A stretch of 64,000 nucleotides of DNA, from positions 4,154,001 to 4,218,000 of the forward strand of contig NZ_QBDT01000001.1 in assembly GCF_004124325.1 (NCBI RefSeq). The letters are read 5' to 3'. The stretch is from Streptomyces sp. L2. Lineage in GTDB: Bacteria > Actinomycetota > Actinomycetes > Streptomycetales > Streptomycetaceae. Made by a program: the position numbers and the translations under genes. Numbering within the stretch: position 1 is the stretch's first letter; each line of letters opens with the position of its first letter. The notes beneath the pieces are model-generated. The model did not search any database. It saw nothing but the letters and a program-made list of their open reading frames with translations, and had not been told where the DNA came from. Positions 28,157 through 37,100 of the stretch are shown here, one piece after another.

Positions 28157-29278
28157 TCAGAAGCCCCGGCGCGGCACGGGCTTGCCCTTGGCGGCCGCCC
28201 GGGCCCGGCCCTCCTTGTACAGGCTGTGACTCCGCATGAAGTACTCCTGCTCCAGCCGGGGGTTGCCGCGGCGCTCCAGATAGTCGTTCTCCCGGAGTAG
28301 CTGCCGGTAGCTGTCGAGACGCCGGCTCTGGAGAGCCCCCGACTCGACCGCTGCCAGCACCGCGCACCCGGGCTCGTTGCCGTGCCCGCAGTCCGAGAAA
28401 CGGCAGTCCTGCGCCAGCTCGGTGACGTCGGTGAAGGTGGCGTCCATGGCGTCGGCCGACAACCACACCGACAGCGCCCGCAGCCCAGGAGTGTCGATGA
28501 CGGCACCGCCACCGGGCAGTGTCACCAACTCGCGCCAGGTCGTGGTGTGCCGCCCCTTGCCGTCGTTCTCGCGGACGGCGGAGGTCCGCAGGGTGCCGCC
28601 GCCGAGAAGGGCGTTGACGAGTGTGGTCTTCCCCGCGCCTGACGCACCGAGCACCGCGAGGGTCCGGCCATCGCCCAGGAGGTCGGAGGTGAGCCCGTCC
28701 AGCCCCTCCCCGGTGAGCCCGGACACGGCGAGGACGGGCACACCGTAGGCGATCCCGGCGATCTGCCGTACCGCCTCGTCCAGGACGCCGACGGGGGTCA
28801 CGTCTGTCTTGGTCAGGACGACCGCAGGGGTGGCGCCGCTCTCCCACGACATGGCCAGGAAGCGTTCGAGCCGGGAGATCTGGATGTCCCGGTCCGCCGC
28901 GACCACGTTCAGGATCGTGTCCACGTTGGTGGCGAGTGCCTGCGGCTCGCCTCGGCTGCCGGGTGCGCGCCGCACGATGGCGCTGCTCCTCGGCAGCAGT
29001 GCGTCCAGCACCACGGTGCCTTCGCCGAGGCGGCGGGCTGTCGCCCAGTCGCCGACCGCGGGCACCCCGCACGCCCCGAAGCGCGCCATGGGGTGGCCCG
29101 TCGCCGTGGCGAGTTGTGCGCGGTCGCGTTCCACGCGGATGATCCGTCCGACCTCCAGGGCCGCATCGCCCCCGCGTCGGCTCCGGATCGCGGCCAGCTC
29201 GTCCATCGTGACGGAGGACGCGCCGAGACGGCGGAGCTCCGCGGATTCCTCCGAGGTCAGGTCCCTCGTGGCAGTCAT
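28157..29278 (-). CDS. RsgA-like circularly permuted GTPase
   Basis: 373-residue YjeQ/RsgA-family GTPase. N-terminal OB-like segment (EVGRIIRVERDRAQLATATG), then permuted GTPase motifs: TKTD (G4), GASGAGKTT (P-loop, G1), DTPGLR (G3), and a C-terminal zinc motif CRFSDCGHGNEPGC. RsgA removes assembly factors from the 30S subunit. Housekeeping rsgA is usually elsewhere, so this extra copy inside a peptide cluster could be a resistance or immunity factor for a ribosome-targeting product. It overlaps the exporter gene by 4 bp. Confidence 0.85.
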   Translation of the reverse strand: MTATRDLTSEESAELRRLGASSVTMDELAAIRSRRGGDAALEVGRIIRVERDRAQLATATGHPMARFGACGVPAVGDWATARRLGEGTVVLDALLPRSSAIVRRAPGSRGEPQALATNVDTILNVVAADRDIQISRLERFLAMSWESGATPAVVLTKTDVTPVGVLDEAVRQIAGIAYGVPVLAVSGLTGEGLDGLTSDLLGDGRTLAVLGASGAGKTTLVNALLGGGTLRTSAVRENDGKGRHTTTWRELVTLPGGGAVIDTPGLRALSVWLSADAMDATFTDVTELAQDCRFSDCGHGNEPGCAVLAAVESGALQSRRLDSYRQLLRENDYLERRGNPRLEQEYFMRSHSLYKEGRARAAAKGKPVPRRGF

Positions 29279-30630
29279 GCCAACTCCATTTCCTTGGGAT
29301 GCGCCGTGGCCGCGGGGTTTCGGTACGTCCTCGATCCACGCGCCAGCGGTACCAGGAGGTTCGCCACTGCCGTGGCCGCCGCCATGCCGATCAGCAGGTG
29401 CGACATGCCGATCAGGTCCGCTGCCGGCCCCGCGGCGAGGAGTCCCAGCGGCATGGGCAGGGTCGAGATGAAGGTGTCCAGGGCATCCACCCTCGCCATG
29501 GAATCCTCGGGAACCTGCGACTGGATGGCCGTGTCCAGGAGCACGGTGCCGAACACCATGCCGGCGATGGCCGTGCCCGAGGTGAGGACCAGCAGCACCC
29601 GGCCGCCCGAGGCGAGCGCCACCAGCTCGGCCGGTATCAGCAGGCCCATCAGCAGGTATCCCGTCACCAGCGGTTTACGGGGGTGCCAGCGGGACGCCAC
29701 CATTCCGCCCAGCAGGCCACCGAGGGAGGCGGAGGTCCCCACCAGCCCCCACGTGGCCGCACCGCCGAGCCGTGCCTCGGTGGCCGCCGGACCCAGGACG
29801 AAGAAGGCCGAGGTCCCCACGTTGGTCACAGCAGAGGCCAGGAACGAGCTCCACATCCACGGGTGCTTGTTCACGACGGCGACACCCTCGCGGAAGCGTG
29901 CGAACTCCCGCTTGAGGAAGGACCCCTGCGCCGCGCCCGAGCGCACCGGCTCGCCCGTGAGGCCGGGCTCGTGGTGGGTGCCGGACTGCTCACGCGCCGG
30001 ACGGGGACCCAGCGATCGGGCACGCGTCAAGAGGGTGAGGAAGACCGCGCTGGCGAGGAACGACGCCGAGTCGAGCGCGTAGGCGACGCCGTAGTCCCCC
30101 ATGGCGGCGAGCAGCCCCGAGAAGGCCGGGCCCAGCATGACGATGAAGTTCTGGGAGATGGCGACGAGGGCGTTGGCTCGTTGCCGGTGTTCCTCGTCGA
30201 CCGTCTCGGCGAGCAGACCCATGGAGGCCGGACCGAAGAGCGCCGAGGCCGCTCCGTAGAACGCGGCGCCCGTGGCCAGTTCCCAGATGGTGGCACGTCC
30301 GCTGAACAGAGCAGCGGCGACGACCCCCTGGACCGCGCAGCGGATCAGGTCCGACCAGACCAGCACCCGGACGCGGTCGAAGCGGTCGGCGATCTGGCCG
30401 GCGACGGGGGCCATGGCGAGGCGGGAGGCCCACAGCACTGCCAGTACCAGGCCGAGGAGGGTGACGGACCCGCTGATGCGCAGGACCGCGAAGGCGGTGG
30501 CCACGGGCACCATGGCGTCACCGACAGCGGAGATCGACTGCCCCAGGAAGAAGAACCGGAAGACGGGGTCCCGCAGCACACGGACGACGGAGGTGCGCTT
30601 CTCCGGCGGAGCGATGGCGTTGTCAGGCAC
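29275..30630 (-). CDS. MFS exporter
   Basis: 451-residue major facilitator with about 12 transmembrane segments (DPVFRFFFLGQSISAVGDAMVP, LAVLWASRLAMAPVAGQIADRFDR with the A-motif). A hydrophilic central loop of about 45 residues (LGPRPAREQSGTHHEPG...) is cytoplasmic. Overlaps the oxygenase gene by 8 bp and the GTPase gene by 4 bp. Most likely exports the peptide product and gives self-resistance. Confidence 0.88.
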   Translation of the reverse strand: MPDNAIAPPEKRTSVVRVLRDPVFRFFFLGQSISAVGDAMVPVATAFAVLRISGSVTLLGLVLAVLWASRLAMAPVAGQIADRFDRVRVLVWSDLIRCAVQGVVAAALFSGRATIWELATGAAFYGAASALFGPASMGLLAETVDEEHRQRANALVAISQNFIVMLGPAFSGLLAAMGDYGVAYALDSASFLASAVFLTLLTRARSLGPRPAREQSGTHHEPGLTGEPVRSGAAQGSFLKREFARFREGVAVVNKHPWMWSSFLASAVTNVGTSAFFVLGPAATEARLGGAATWGLVGTSASLGGLLGGMVASRWHPRKPLVTGYLLMGLLIPAELVALASGGRVLLVLTSGTAIAGMVFGTVLLDTAIQSQVPEDSMARVDALDTFISTLPMPLGLLAAGPAADLIGMSHLLIGMAAATAVANLLVPLARGSRTYRNPAATAHPKEMELA

Positions 30631-31654
30631 CGTGCACCGCCACAGGCCGGACCGCCCTCAGGTCCAGGGCGAGCGAGAGGATCTGCTGAGCCGTCTCCGG
30701 CGCACCGGTGATGGCCGCGAGTTCGTGACGGCTGAAGCCCTGCGGGCGGCCCAGCAGGTGAAGGGCGTCCGGCATCCACGGGGTGTCGGGCAGGATGACC
30801 TGCCGCCCGCGCAGGAACGCGGCGATCCTGCCGCCCTGTTCGCTCCGCCATTCCGGCCGGCTTCCGCCCGGTGCGACGAACTCGACGGCGTCAGCGTCGC
30901 CGGGAGCGCCTGCGGACGGCCGAGCCGGGGGCGAGAGCAGGTATCCGTTGCTCCGCAGCGCGCGCTGCCGGTCGGGCGATGTCGTCGAGTCCGGTGGGAA
31001 GACGTCGAAACCGAGCGAGACCCCGAAGCCGGAGGAGCGCAACAGGTGATGGATGCCCGCCGGCATGAAGGCCACGTCGCCCGTCCGCATCACATGGTGG
31101 GTCGCCTGGGCCATCCACTCCTCCGCGGCCGATGCGTCGGAGCCGGCCGGCGCGGTGTCGGAATACCAGATCTCCTTGGGGTTCGGCCCGCAGTGGGCAA
31201 GGAAGATCGCCTCGTCGTCCTGGTGGATTCCGAACGGAGTGGCACCGACGTTGCCCAGGACGGCGTACACGTCCAGGCCGCCGACCACGCCCTCGGCAGA
31301 GGAGAGGGGACGCGCGAACGCCTCGTGGGCGAGGTCGTGCAGGCGTTCGTTCCAGGCGGACAGATGGCTGACGGAGACGTAGAACCGCTCGCCTCCGAGC
31401 CACAGCTTCAGGAACTCCTCAAGGGTGGAGGCGGCGAGCAGCTTCGGAGCGTGGATTTCCGGGATGAGCGCAGGCTTGACCTCCCCGTCCACAAAGGGTG
31501 TCATCGGCGGCTCGCCGTCCGGAGCGGCGGTCATGGACTTCAGCGTGTCCAGCAGCAGCCTCATCCAGTCATGCCGCTCGAACCCCTCGAACGATGTCCA
31601 GTAGGCGGGGCTCCGCAGCATGTTGGTCGCTTCCAGAAGGCTTTCTGCCGTCAT
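30623..31654 (-). CDS. JmjC/cupin-like Fe(II)/2OG oxygenase (copy 4)
   Basis: 343-residue member of the ribosomal-oxygenase-like JmjC group. HxD facial triad: His144-x-Asp146 in TPFGIHQDD and distal His202 in PAGIHHLL. A winged-helix-like C-terminal part follows, with LRSNGYLLSPP near the middle that is shared with two paralogues in this operon. Start at ATG 31654 overlaps the methyltransferase gene by 4 bp. In this setting it probably hydroxylates a residue of the cluster peptide; which one is unknown. Confidence 0.82.
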   Translation of the reverse strand: MTAESLLEATNMLRSPAYWTSFEGFERHDWMRLLLDTLKSMTAAPDGEPPMTPFVDGEVKPALIPEIHAPKLLAASTLEEFLKLWLGGERFYVSVSHLSAWNERLHDLAHEAFARPLSSAEGVVGGLDVYAVLGNVGATPFGIHQDDEAIFLAHCGPNPKEIWYSDTAPAGSDASAAEEWMAQATHHVMRTGDVAFMPAGIHHLLRSSGFGVSLGFDVFPPDSTTSPDRQRALRSNGYLLSPPARPSAGAPGDADAVEFVAPGGSRPEWRSEQGGRIAAFLRGRQVILPDTPWMPDALHLLGRPQGFSRHELAAITGAPETAQQILSLALDLRAVRPVAVHGA

Positions 31655-32283
31655 TCCTTCTCCCCGGTGGATGTGATGATCAAGCTGGCGGCCGACCGCT
31701 GCGGAACGTGCCCGATGTATGCGTAGGTCCACGAGCGCTCTTCGCTCACCTCGAGCAGGGCCCGCAACTCGTGGTCCATGAAGTTGGGGTAGTTGTAGAG
31801 TTCGTCGAAGATCAGAACCGTCCCCGGCACCACGTAGTCCGCGATGCCGTCCAGCACGGTTCGCGTCGAGCTGTACAGATCGCAGTCGATGTGAGCCAGG
31901 GCGATCGGCTCACCGCGCGCGACGAAGAACTCGGAGACCGTGTTCTCGAACATCCCCTGCACGAGGCGCGCGTTGTCACGCAGCGCTTTCGGCTCACCGT
32001 GAAAGGCGCCGACGGGCCAGGAGCGCTTCGGGCTCAGTTCCCACTGCTCGGGCAGTCCGGCGAAGCTGTCGAAGCCGTACACCGGCCCTGAGGTCTCCCC
32101 GCACAGTTGCCAGAGGGATCCTCCGGTACTGACGCCGAACTCGCACCACAGCCCCTTCTCAGGAGCCCGGTAACCGGCATTGATCAGGTGGTGGTACTGG
32201 TCGATGTCCGGGCCGCGTTCCGAATCGTAGGCACGACTGGCCCTGATGCGCTTTTCGTCGGCGCGCATCTGTTCAAGCCGCAT
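31651..32283 (-). CDS. TylF-like SAM methyltransferase
   Basis: 210-residue class I methyltransferase of the TylF/MycF (macrocin O-methyltransferase) group: LWCEFGVSTGGSLWQLC is motif I, VYGFDSFAGLPEQWE the SAM acidic loop, LAHIDCDLYSSTRTVLD the metal/catalytic region, VLIFDELYNYPNFMDHE the late motif. Mg-dependent O-methylation is known for this family. In this cluster it may methylate a hydroxyl put in place by an oxygenase. Start ATG 32283 has AAGGGA 9 nt upstream; ATG 32301 is possible. Confidence 0.85.
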   Translation of the reverse strand: MRLEQMRADEKRIRASRAYDSERGPDIDQYHHLINAGYRAPEKGLWCEFGVSTGGSLWQLCGETSGPVYGFDSFAGLPEQWELSPKRSWPVGAFHGEPKALRDNARLVQGMFENTVSEFFVARGEPIALAHIDCDLYSSTRTVLDGIADYVVPGTVLIFDELYNYPNFMDHELRALLEVSEERSWTYAYIGHVPQRSAASLIITSTGEKE

Positions 32284-33106
32284 GCGTCCGGTTCCCTTCA
32301 TCGTGCTCCAGCGCGCCCAGCACCTTCAGCCACGGTGCCCGGCCTCTCGTCTCCAGGTGGCGTCGGGCGAAGACGGCGTTCCCCCGGTTCACGAAGTTGC
32401 CGGTGGCGGCCACCGTGGTGTCGAGGTTGACCACCTCGTGGGCCCAGCCGCTGGGGATGATCACGAGGTCGCCCGCGTTCTGGGTGCACTCGAATTCGAG
32501 ACGGTCCCGGTTTCCGACGAGGTCGAGGTACGGCTCGGGCAGCACGCCCGCACGTACCGACGCGGCCGGCGAGAGGAACCGCCAGCGTTTGGTCCCCGCC
32601 GCGAGTGCGTTCCAGGCGCTGCTCATCATCACGTCGACGTGCAGCTCGGAACCGGAACCACGCGGCCCCACGTAGATCCACTCCCAGGCGGGCCTGGCCG
32701 CCTGCGGCAGCCGCGCGAACCAGTTGCGCAACGAGGAGGGCATGTCCGCGGGGAGGAAGGCTCCGGGATCGGGCTCGGAGGCGACCGTCCAGTCCTTCAC
32801 GTACCACGGCTCGCCGGCTGGACAGGGACTGCCGTCACCGCTCTCGCAGTACCGGAGGAACTCGCGCAGCGTCGTGCCCCAGACGGTTTCAGGCTCGGGC
32901 CCGTCCCCGGTCGCGGGAGCACGGCGTACCGCCGTCAACGTCCGCTGGCCGTGGTCGGCGATCAGCCTCCCCGAGGCGCACGTCCGGGTCAGCGGCCAGT
33001 CCGATGCCCCGGCACGGATGATGACGGGGCCCTCGTCGACACTCCACTCGACGGGCCGGCCGGGCTTCCTCTCAACAGGACGCCGGGCCAGGTTCGTTGA
33101 TGTCAT
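32273..33106 (-). CDS. JmjC/cupin_8-type Fe(II)/2OG oxygenase (copy 3)
   Basis: 277-residue JMJD6/FIH-like oxygenase. His156-x-Asp158 (GSELHVDVMM), Lys173 (TKRW) for 2-oxoglutarate, His223 (IPSGWAHEV) complete the iron and cofactor site. It lacks the C-terminal winged-helix part of the other three. ATG 33106 overlaps the upstream gene by 4 bp; its end overlaps the methyltransferase start. It could hydroxylate the side chain of Asp, Asn, His or Arg in the peptide. Confidence 0.85.
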   Translation of the reverse strand: MTSTNLARRPVERKPGRPVEWSVDEGPVIIRAGASDWPLTRTCASGRLIADHGQRTLTAVRRAPATGDGPEPETVWGTTLREFLRYCESGDGSPCPAGEPWYVKDWTVASEPDPGAFLPADMPSSLRNWFARLPQAARPAWEWIYVGPRGSGSELHVDVMMSSAWNALAAGTKRWRFLSPAASVRAGVLPEPYLDLVGNRDRLEFECTQNAGDLVIIPSGWAHEVVNLDTTVAATGNFVNRGNAVFARRHLETRGRAPWLKVLGALEHDEGNRTHAA

Positions 33107-34407
33107 GACGTGCGTCCCTTCCGGCCCCGGTCCCCGCTGAGGGCGCGCAGGCCACGGTGCTGTACGGCGACCCGCAGCAGATGCCCCGCGATCTCTCTCA
33201 GTTCGTGTCCGTCGAGCCGGTTCACGGCCTCACGGCAGGTGAACGAAGCAGGGCGACCGGCCAGCCAGCCGAACCACTCCTCGATGCGCGGGTCGTAGCG
33301 CATGTCGAGCAGTCGCCCGTGCAGCGCCACGCACAGGCGGTCCTCGTGGCGCACGGTGAGGATCGGGAAGTCCTGCCGGACCTCCAACTCCTGGTCAGGG
33401 CCGAGTGCCGGCGGCGCCCCGGTCAGTACGGGCTTGTAGATGAGGTACCCGTTGCTGCGGAGCCGCTGAAGGTGGACAGCGGCGTACGAGGCAGTCCTGG
33501 CCGCGAGGTCGGAGATGTCCTTCAGCGATGTCATCACGTGCTGGCGCAGCGCGGGAACCGCAGTCGGCACCGGTGCGTTCGCGATCGGCGTCTCGGCGTC
33601 GTCGCGCAGCAGCAAGGCAACCGATTCCGCTACGACGGCCCCCAGGGTCGCGGGCATCAGGGACAGGCCGATGAACGCCGAGAACCCCGAATTCTCGAAG
33701 ATGTGGAAGTCACCGGTGGGGATCAGCAGCGCGTCACCCGGCTCCATGACGAAGCGCTGGGCGTGCTCCGCGATGGCGGACGGGTCGAACCGGCGGTCGT
33801 CACGTTCGGCGTCGAACACCCGCCCCTCCGACTCGACGAGGCGCGCGTAGTCCTCGCGGCGCCAGATCAGGCACTCTTTGGCCGCCGGTCCGAGGTGCAG
33901 GAGCAGCGAGGGCTCACGATCGGCGTGCACACCGAAGGGCGTCTGCCCCGCGTTCGCCATGAAGGCGTAGAAGTCCAGGCCCCCGGCGGGTACGCCCCAC
34001 GCTTCGACCAAGGGGCGCACCACACCCGCTGTCAGAACCTCGTGCAGGTCGTCGTCCCAACTGGGCACTCCGTTGAGGGCCAGGCAGAACGCGTCCTCGC
34101 CCAGCACCTGGGAGAGCCACTGCTCGAAGTCGAGTGCCGGATCCGGGTCGCAGTGCGAGAGCCGTTCCAGCAGATCGATGCGCTGGCCGTCACCGGCGAA
34201 GACCCGCGCGACCGGGCGCTGGGTGGAGAGCGCGAAGGCCTCCACCACCCTCCTGAGGCCGGCGGCGAGGGTATGGACGTCGGACACCGCGCTTTTGATC
34301 AGAGCGGGTTCCCGGAGTCCCGCCGAGGACAGCACAAGCTCCTCGACCCAGTTGTCCCGAAATATCACTTGACTCTCCTCGACCCAGCTCATGGGTTCAG
34401 CTCTCAT
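33103..34407 (-). CDS. JmjC/cupin-like Fe(II)/2OG oxygenase (copy 2)
   Basis: 434-residue protein, the longest of the four. Iron ligands His161-x-Asp163 (TPFGVHADR) and His235 (PTGDFHIF). About 140 N-terminal residues are extra helices, and the C-terminal third (LRSNGYLIYKPVL ... RPASFTCREAVNRLDGHELREI) looks like the winged-helix domain of ribosomal oxygenases. It overlaps the arginase gene and the next oxygenase gene by 4 bp each, so all are coupled. Confidence 0.82.
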   Translation of the reverse strand: MRAEPMSWVEESQVIFRDNWVEELVLSSAGLREPALIKSAVSDVHTLAAGLRRVVEAFALSTQRPVARVFAGDGQRIDLLERLSHCDPDPALDFEQWLSQVLGEDAFCLALNGVPSWDDDLHEVLTAGVVRPLVEAWGVPAGGLDFYAFMANAGQTPFGVHADREPSLLLHLGPAAKECLIWRREDYARLVESEGRVFDAERDDRRFDPSAIAEHAQRFVMEPGDALLIPTGDFHIFENSGFSAFIGLSLMPATLGAVVAESVALLLRDDAETPIANAPVPTAVPALRQHVMTSLKDISDLAARTASYAAVHLQRLRSNGYLIYKPVLTGAPPALGPDQELEVRQDFPILTVRHEDRLCVALHGRLLDMRYDPRIEEWFGWLAGRPASFTCREAVNRLDGHELREIAGHLLRVAVQHRGLRALSGDRGRKGRTS

Positions 34408-35609
34408 CGGCCTGCGAGCAGGAGGGAACCCGCGCAGCCGGCCAGCGCCATGGCCGCCAGGTTGCGTGACTGCTCACTGGACGTCACCTCGACCAGGTCC
34501 GCGCCGATCACCTCGAATTCCTGGGTGACGAAGCGCAGTGCCGCGTCGATCTCGCGGAACGTCAGCCCGCCCATGACGGGCCAGGCCACCTCGGGGGCCA
34601 CGACCGGGTCCAGCACATCGGCGTCGATGCTGACGTACACGGGGGACTCCCGCGGGATGTCCCCGAAGATCTCCTCGATGCCGGATCCCTCGATCACCTG
34701 CGCGGCACTGACGACGCGCGTCTTGTCCGTGGAAGACGGTGCTTCGTCCGAACCGGCGGCGTAATCGAATTCGCGGATACCGATCTGGAGCAGCCGCTGG
34801 ACGGGACCGAGCGCCTCGACGTGGGACATGACGTTCCCGTTGGTCAGCCCGGACTGGTTGGCCTTCCGCGTGGCGTATCTGTCGGTGTGAGCGTCGAAAT
34901 GGATGACACTGAAGGACTGGTGATGCTGTGCCACGGCCTGAAGCACGGGCAGGCTCAGCCAGTGCTCGCCGCCCAGCACCAGCGGCCGGCCGCCTGCGGC
35001 GAGTACTTCCCGTGCGGCGAGCCGCACCTTGCGCTCCACCACGTCCGCCGTGTCCGTGCGCGGGTTGTGGCAGATGTCGCCGAGGTCGAGCGGGAGGGCG
35101 TCGGACAGGTGGAAGCCCCGGTTTCGGTTCCAGTCCCAAAGGCTTCTGCCGGCGTCTCCGCCGGATGAGGACGAGAAGAGCCTGAGGGACGCCCGGATCG
35201 CGTCCGGGCCGCCGACCGGCGAGTGGGTGCGCGGGCAGTCGTACGCGACAGGCACACCGAACAGACACCACTGGCCTGCGAGTTCACGGGTGGAGAGTTC
35301 TGTCCAGGCGGCCGTCGTCCCCACGGATCGCCGGCTCTTCTTGAGGAGGCCCGACATCACGGTCCCGGCCTCCGAAGCGGGCACCAGGAGCTCGTTGCGC
35401 AGGAGGAAGCCCACGACGTCCGGGGCGAGTGACGGGGCTCCGGCATCCAGGGGCCGAGGCACGGCGAAGCTCTCCCAGACCGCGAGCAGTTGCGGTGAGG
35501 CCTCGATTCTGCGACCGGTCTCCACGTCCTCCACGACCACACCGCGCGGCCCTCGGACCAGTTCGAGCCGGGGGTTGCGGAGGTACGGCCGACTGGGCGA
35601 CTGGGTCAT
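34404..35609 (-). CDS. Arginase/agmatinase-fold enzyme with RRE-like N-domain
   Basis: 401-residue ureohydrolase. Metal-site motifs GGEH (213-216), DAHTD (239-243) and SIDADVLDP (327-335) are all intact, so it should hydrolyse a guanidino group to urea. The first 90 residues are not part of arginases; RLELVRGPRGVVVEDVETG, then VVGFLLRNELLV, has the strand-helix pattern of PqqD-like RiPP recognition elements. That fusion suggests a peptide arginase making ornithine, as known for OspR in other RiPPs. ATG 35609 (or GTG 35612) overlaps the oxygenase stop. Confidence 0.85.
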   Translation of the reverse strand: MTQSPSRPYLRNPRLELVRGPRGVVVEDVETGRRIEASPQLLAVWESFAVPRPLDAGAPSLAPDVVGFLLRNELLVPASEAGTVMSGLLKKSRRSVGTTAAWTELSTRELAGQWCLFGVPVAYDCPRTHSPVGGPDAIRASLRLFSSSSGGDAGRSLWDWNRNRGFHLSDALPLDLGDICHNPRTDTADVVERKVRLAAREVLAAGGRPLVLGGEHWLSLPVLQAVAQHHQSFSVIHFDAHTDRYATRKANQSGLTNGNVMSHVEALGPVQRLLQIGIREFDYAAGSDEAPSSTDKTRVVSAAQVIEGSGIEEIFGDIPRESPVYVSIDADVLDPVVAPEVAWPVMGGLTFREIDAALRFVTQEFEVIGADLVEVTSSEQSRNLAAMALAGCAGSLLLAGR

Positions 35610-36808
35610 CACCGCACCTCGACAGCGCTGATGCCGACCAGCTTGGTCAGAATGAGCTGGGCACGCTGCGAACCGGCACAGCTTTCCGCCTCGATGACCT
35701 CGTCGCCGTTCAGCGACTCGATCAGCCGCCTGATTTCCGGCTGGTCCGGACAGCTGATCAGGGTGCCTCGGGCGAAAATCTTGATGGTTCCGTCGTGACC
35801 CTCCTGGAGGATCACGGGGAACGGCGCGACACGGCGGACCGTCCTGCCCTTGAGGGAGGGCACCGCGACGCGCTGCGGCGTCGCGCGGAACCCGCAGTTG
35901 CTCCTGATCCTCAGCACATAGTCCGCGACTGCTTCGGTGACGTCGATGCTCGGGCCACCGGCAGCCGACGGCGCGACGGTCTGGCCGTCGTGCACCTGCT
36001 GAAGCAGCTCGCCGGGCAGCCCGATCTCCCGCGCCTGAGGCTTCATTTCGAAGGCGCGTGAGCGCATGGCTCTGCGGACCAGCCGCTCAGGGGCGTACTG
36101 GATCAGGGTGAGCACCATGGAGACGGAGAATCCGTGGTTCTCCGCAACGTGGTAATAGCGCGTGGCGGGGAGGAAGAACATGTCTCCCCGCTGGACCGAG
36201 TGATGCTGTCCGTGGTCGGAGAGTCGCTGCGTCTGATAATACGAACGGCGTCCCCCGGTCAGCGCTTCGAACCGCTCAGGCTCCCAGAGCGATATCCGCC
36301 GAGGCGAGGGTCCGAAGTTGAAGTGCAGGGCATCGGCGGCGTCGTCGATGTGGATGCCGAAGGGGGTGAAGCGTGAGTCCCCGATGAAATACAGCAGTTC
36401 AGCGTGCAGCAGGCGGTCAGGGATGTGCTGCTGGAGCTCCGACGTGAGGTCGGCTACCGCAGGCGCCACCGCGGGGAACCATTTCTCCGCCTTGTTGATG
36501 ACGACGGTGTGTTCGGTAGCACCGAAAGCCGTGCGGCACGTGGTTTCGAGCTCTTCCAGATTCCTGCCCGGATCAAGGGAGAGGAAAGCCTCGGTGGCAC
36601 GCGGTTCATGGGCGCCCCCTGTGTAGACGCGGAGGTCGTTCACCGCCGCGTCGCGCTGCGCGGAGTCGCGCATGGCACGGAGCGAGCCGAGCACGGCGTC
36701 CTCAAGGACCGTGCCGTGTAGTCCCCTCGTGTCGACGGTCGCGGGTGACCTCAGTCCCGCAGACTGCTCGAAGACGTCGCGGCCGGTCCGCCCGAACGGA
36801 AACGTCAT
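35609..36808 (-). CDS. JmjC/cupin-like Fe(II)/2OG oxygenase (copy 1)
   Basis: 399-residue oxygenase, first large gene after the precursor genes. Ligands His153-x-Asp155 (TPFGIHIDD) and His220 (ATRYYHVAE). The segment RIRSNCGFRATP aligns by eye with LRSNGYL in copies 2 and 4, so the three are paralogues. C-terminal region is winged-helix-like. It begins 87 bp after the 38-residue peptide gene, across a strong hairpin, consistent with reduced expression compared with the precursor. Confidence 0.82.
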   Translation of the reverse strand: MTFPFGRTGRDVFEQSAGLRSPATVDTRGLHGTVLEDAVLGSLRAMRDSAQRDAAVNDLRVYTGGAHEPRATEAFLSLDPGRNLEELETTCRTAFGATEHTVVINKAEKWFPAVAPAVADLTSELQQHIPDRLLHAELLYFIGDSRFTPFGIHIDDAADALHFNFGPSPRRISLWEPERFEALTGGRRSYYQTQRLSDHGQHHSVQRGDMFFLPATRYYHVAENHGFSVSMVLTLIQYAPERLVRRAMRSRAFEMKPQAREIGLPGELLQQVHDGQTVAPSAAGGPSIDVTEAVADYVLRIRSNCGFRATPQRVAVPSLKGRTVRRVAPFPVILQEGHDGTIKIFARGTLISCPDQPEIRRLIESLNGDEVIEAESCAGSQRAQLILTKLVGISAVEVR

Positions 36809-36847
36809 GGAGTAATCCCCCCTTCTCCTGGCAAGAGCCTGACGCCC

Positions 36848-36884
36848 TCCGCCGGCCGGAAGCTCGGTGCCTCCGGCCGGCGGA
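36848..36884 (-). terminator. Attenuating hairpin after 38-aa peptide gene
   Basis: Perfect 13-bp arms (TCCGCCGGCCGGA at 36848-36860 and its complement at 36872-36884) with an 11-nt loop, starting 11 nt beyond the peptide stop and before the first oxygenase gene. RiPP operons often place a partial terminator here to raise the precursor-to-enzyme ratio. Confidence 0.72.
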
Positions 36885-36895
36885 CGAGGCAGATG

Positions 36896-37012
36896 TCAGT
36901 GCCCGGCGGTCTGGACCGGACGCGCGACCAGCTCGGTGTCCTCCAGCTCGATGACCTTGATGTCCAGGTTCTCGAGGGAGATTTCCTGCTCGATCTTCTG
37001 GTCGTTGCCCAT
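36896..37012 (-). CDS. Putative RiPP precursor peptide, 38 aa
   Basis: Tiny gene with an excellent RBS (AGAGGAG, 7 nt spacing) and ATG 37012. The product starts MGNDQKIEQEISLENLDIKV, is strongly acidic in the leader-like part (VIELEDTELVA), and ends ARPVQTAGH, with one Arg and one C-terminal His. The LDIKVIE segment loosely resembles FxLD-type leader motifs, but Cys, Ser and Trp-rich core residues are missing. Arg and His are plausible sites for an arginase and JmjC oxygenase. Alternatively a leader-only helper peptide. Next gene on the same transcript is the first oxygenase. Confidence 0.7.
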   Translation of the reverse strand: MGNDQKIEQEISLENLDIKVIELEDTELVARPVQTAGH

Positions 37013-37100
37013 GATGTTTCTCCTCTTGGTGTTTTCATGAATCCCGAACCGGAGTCCCGGCAGGGAAGATCAGTTATGGCCGGCCGTTATTCACTGCCGG

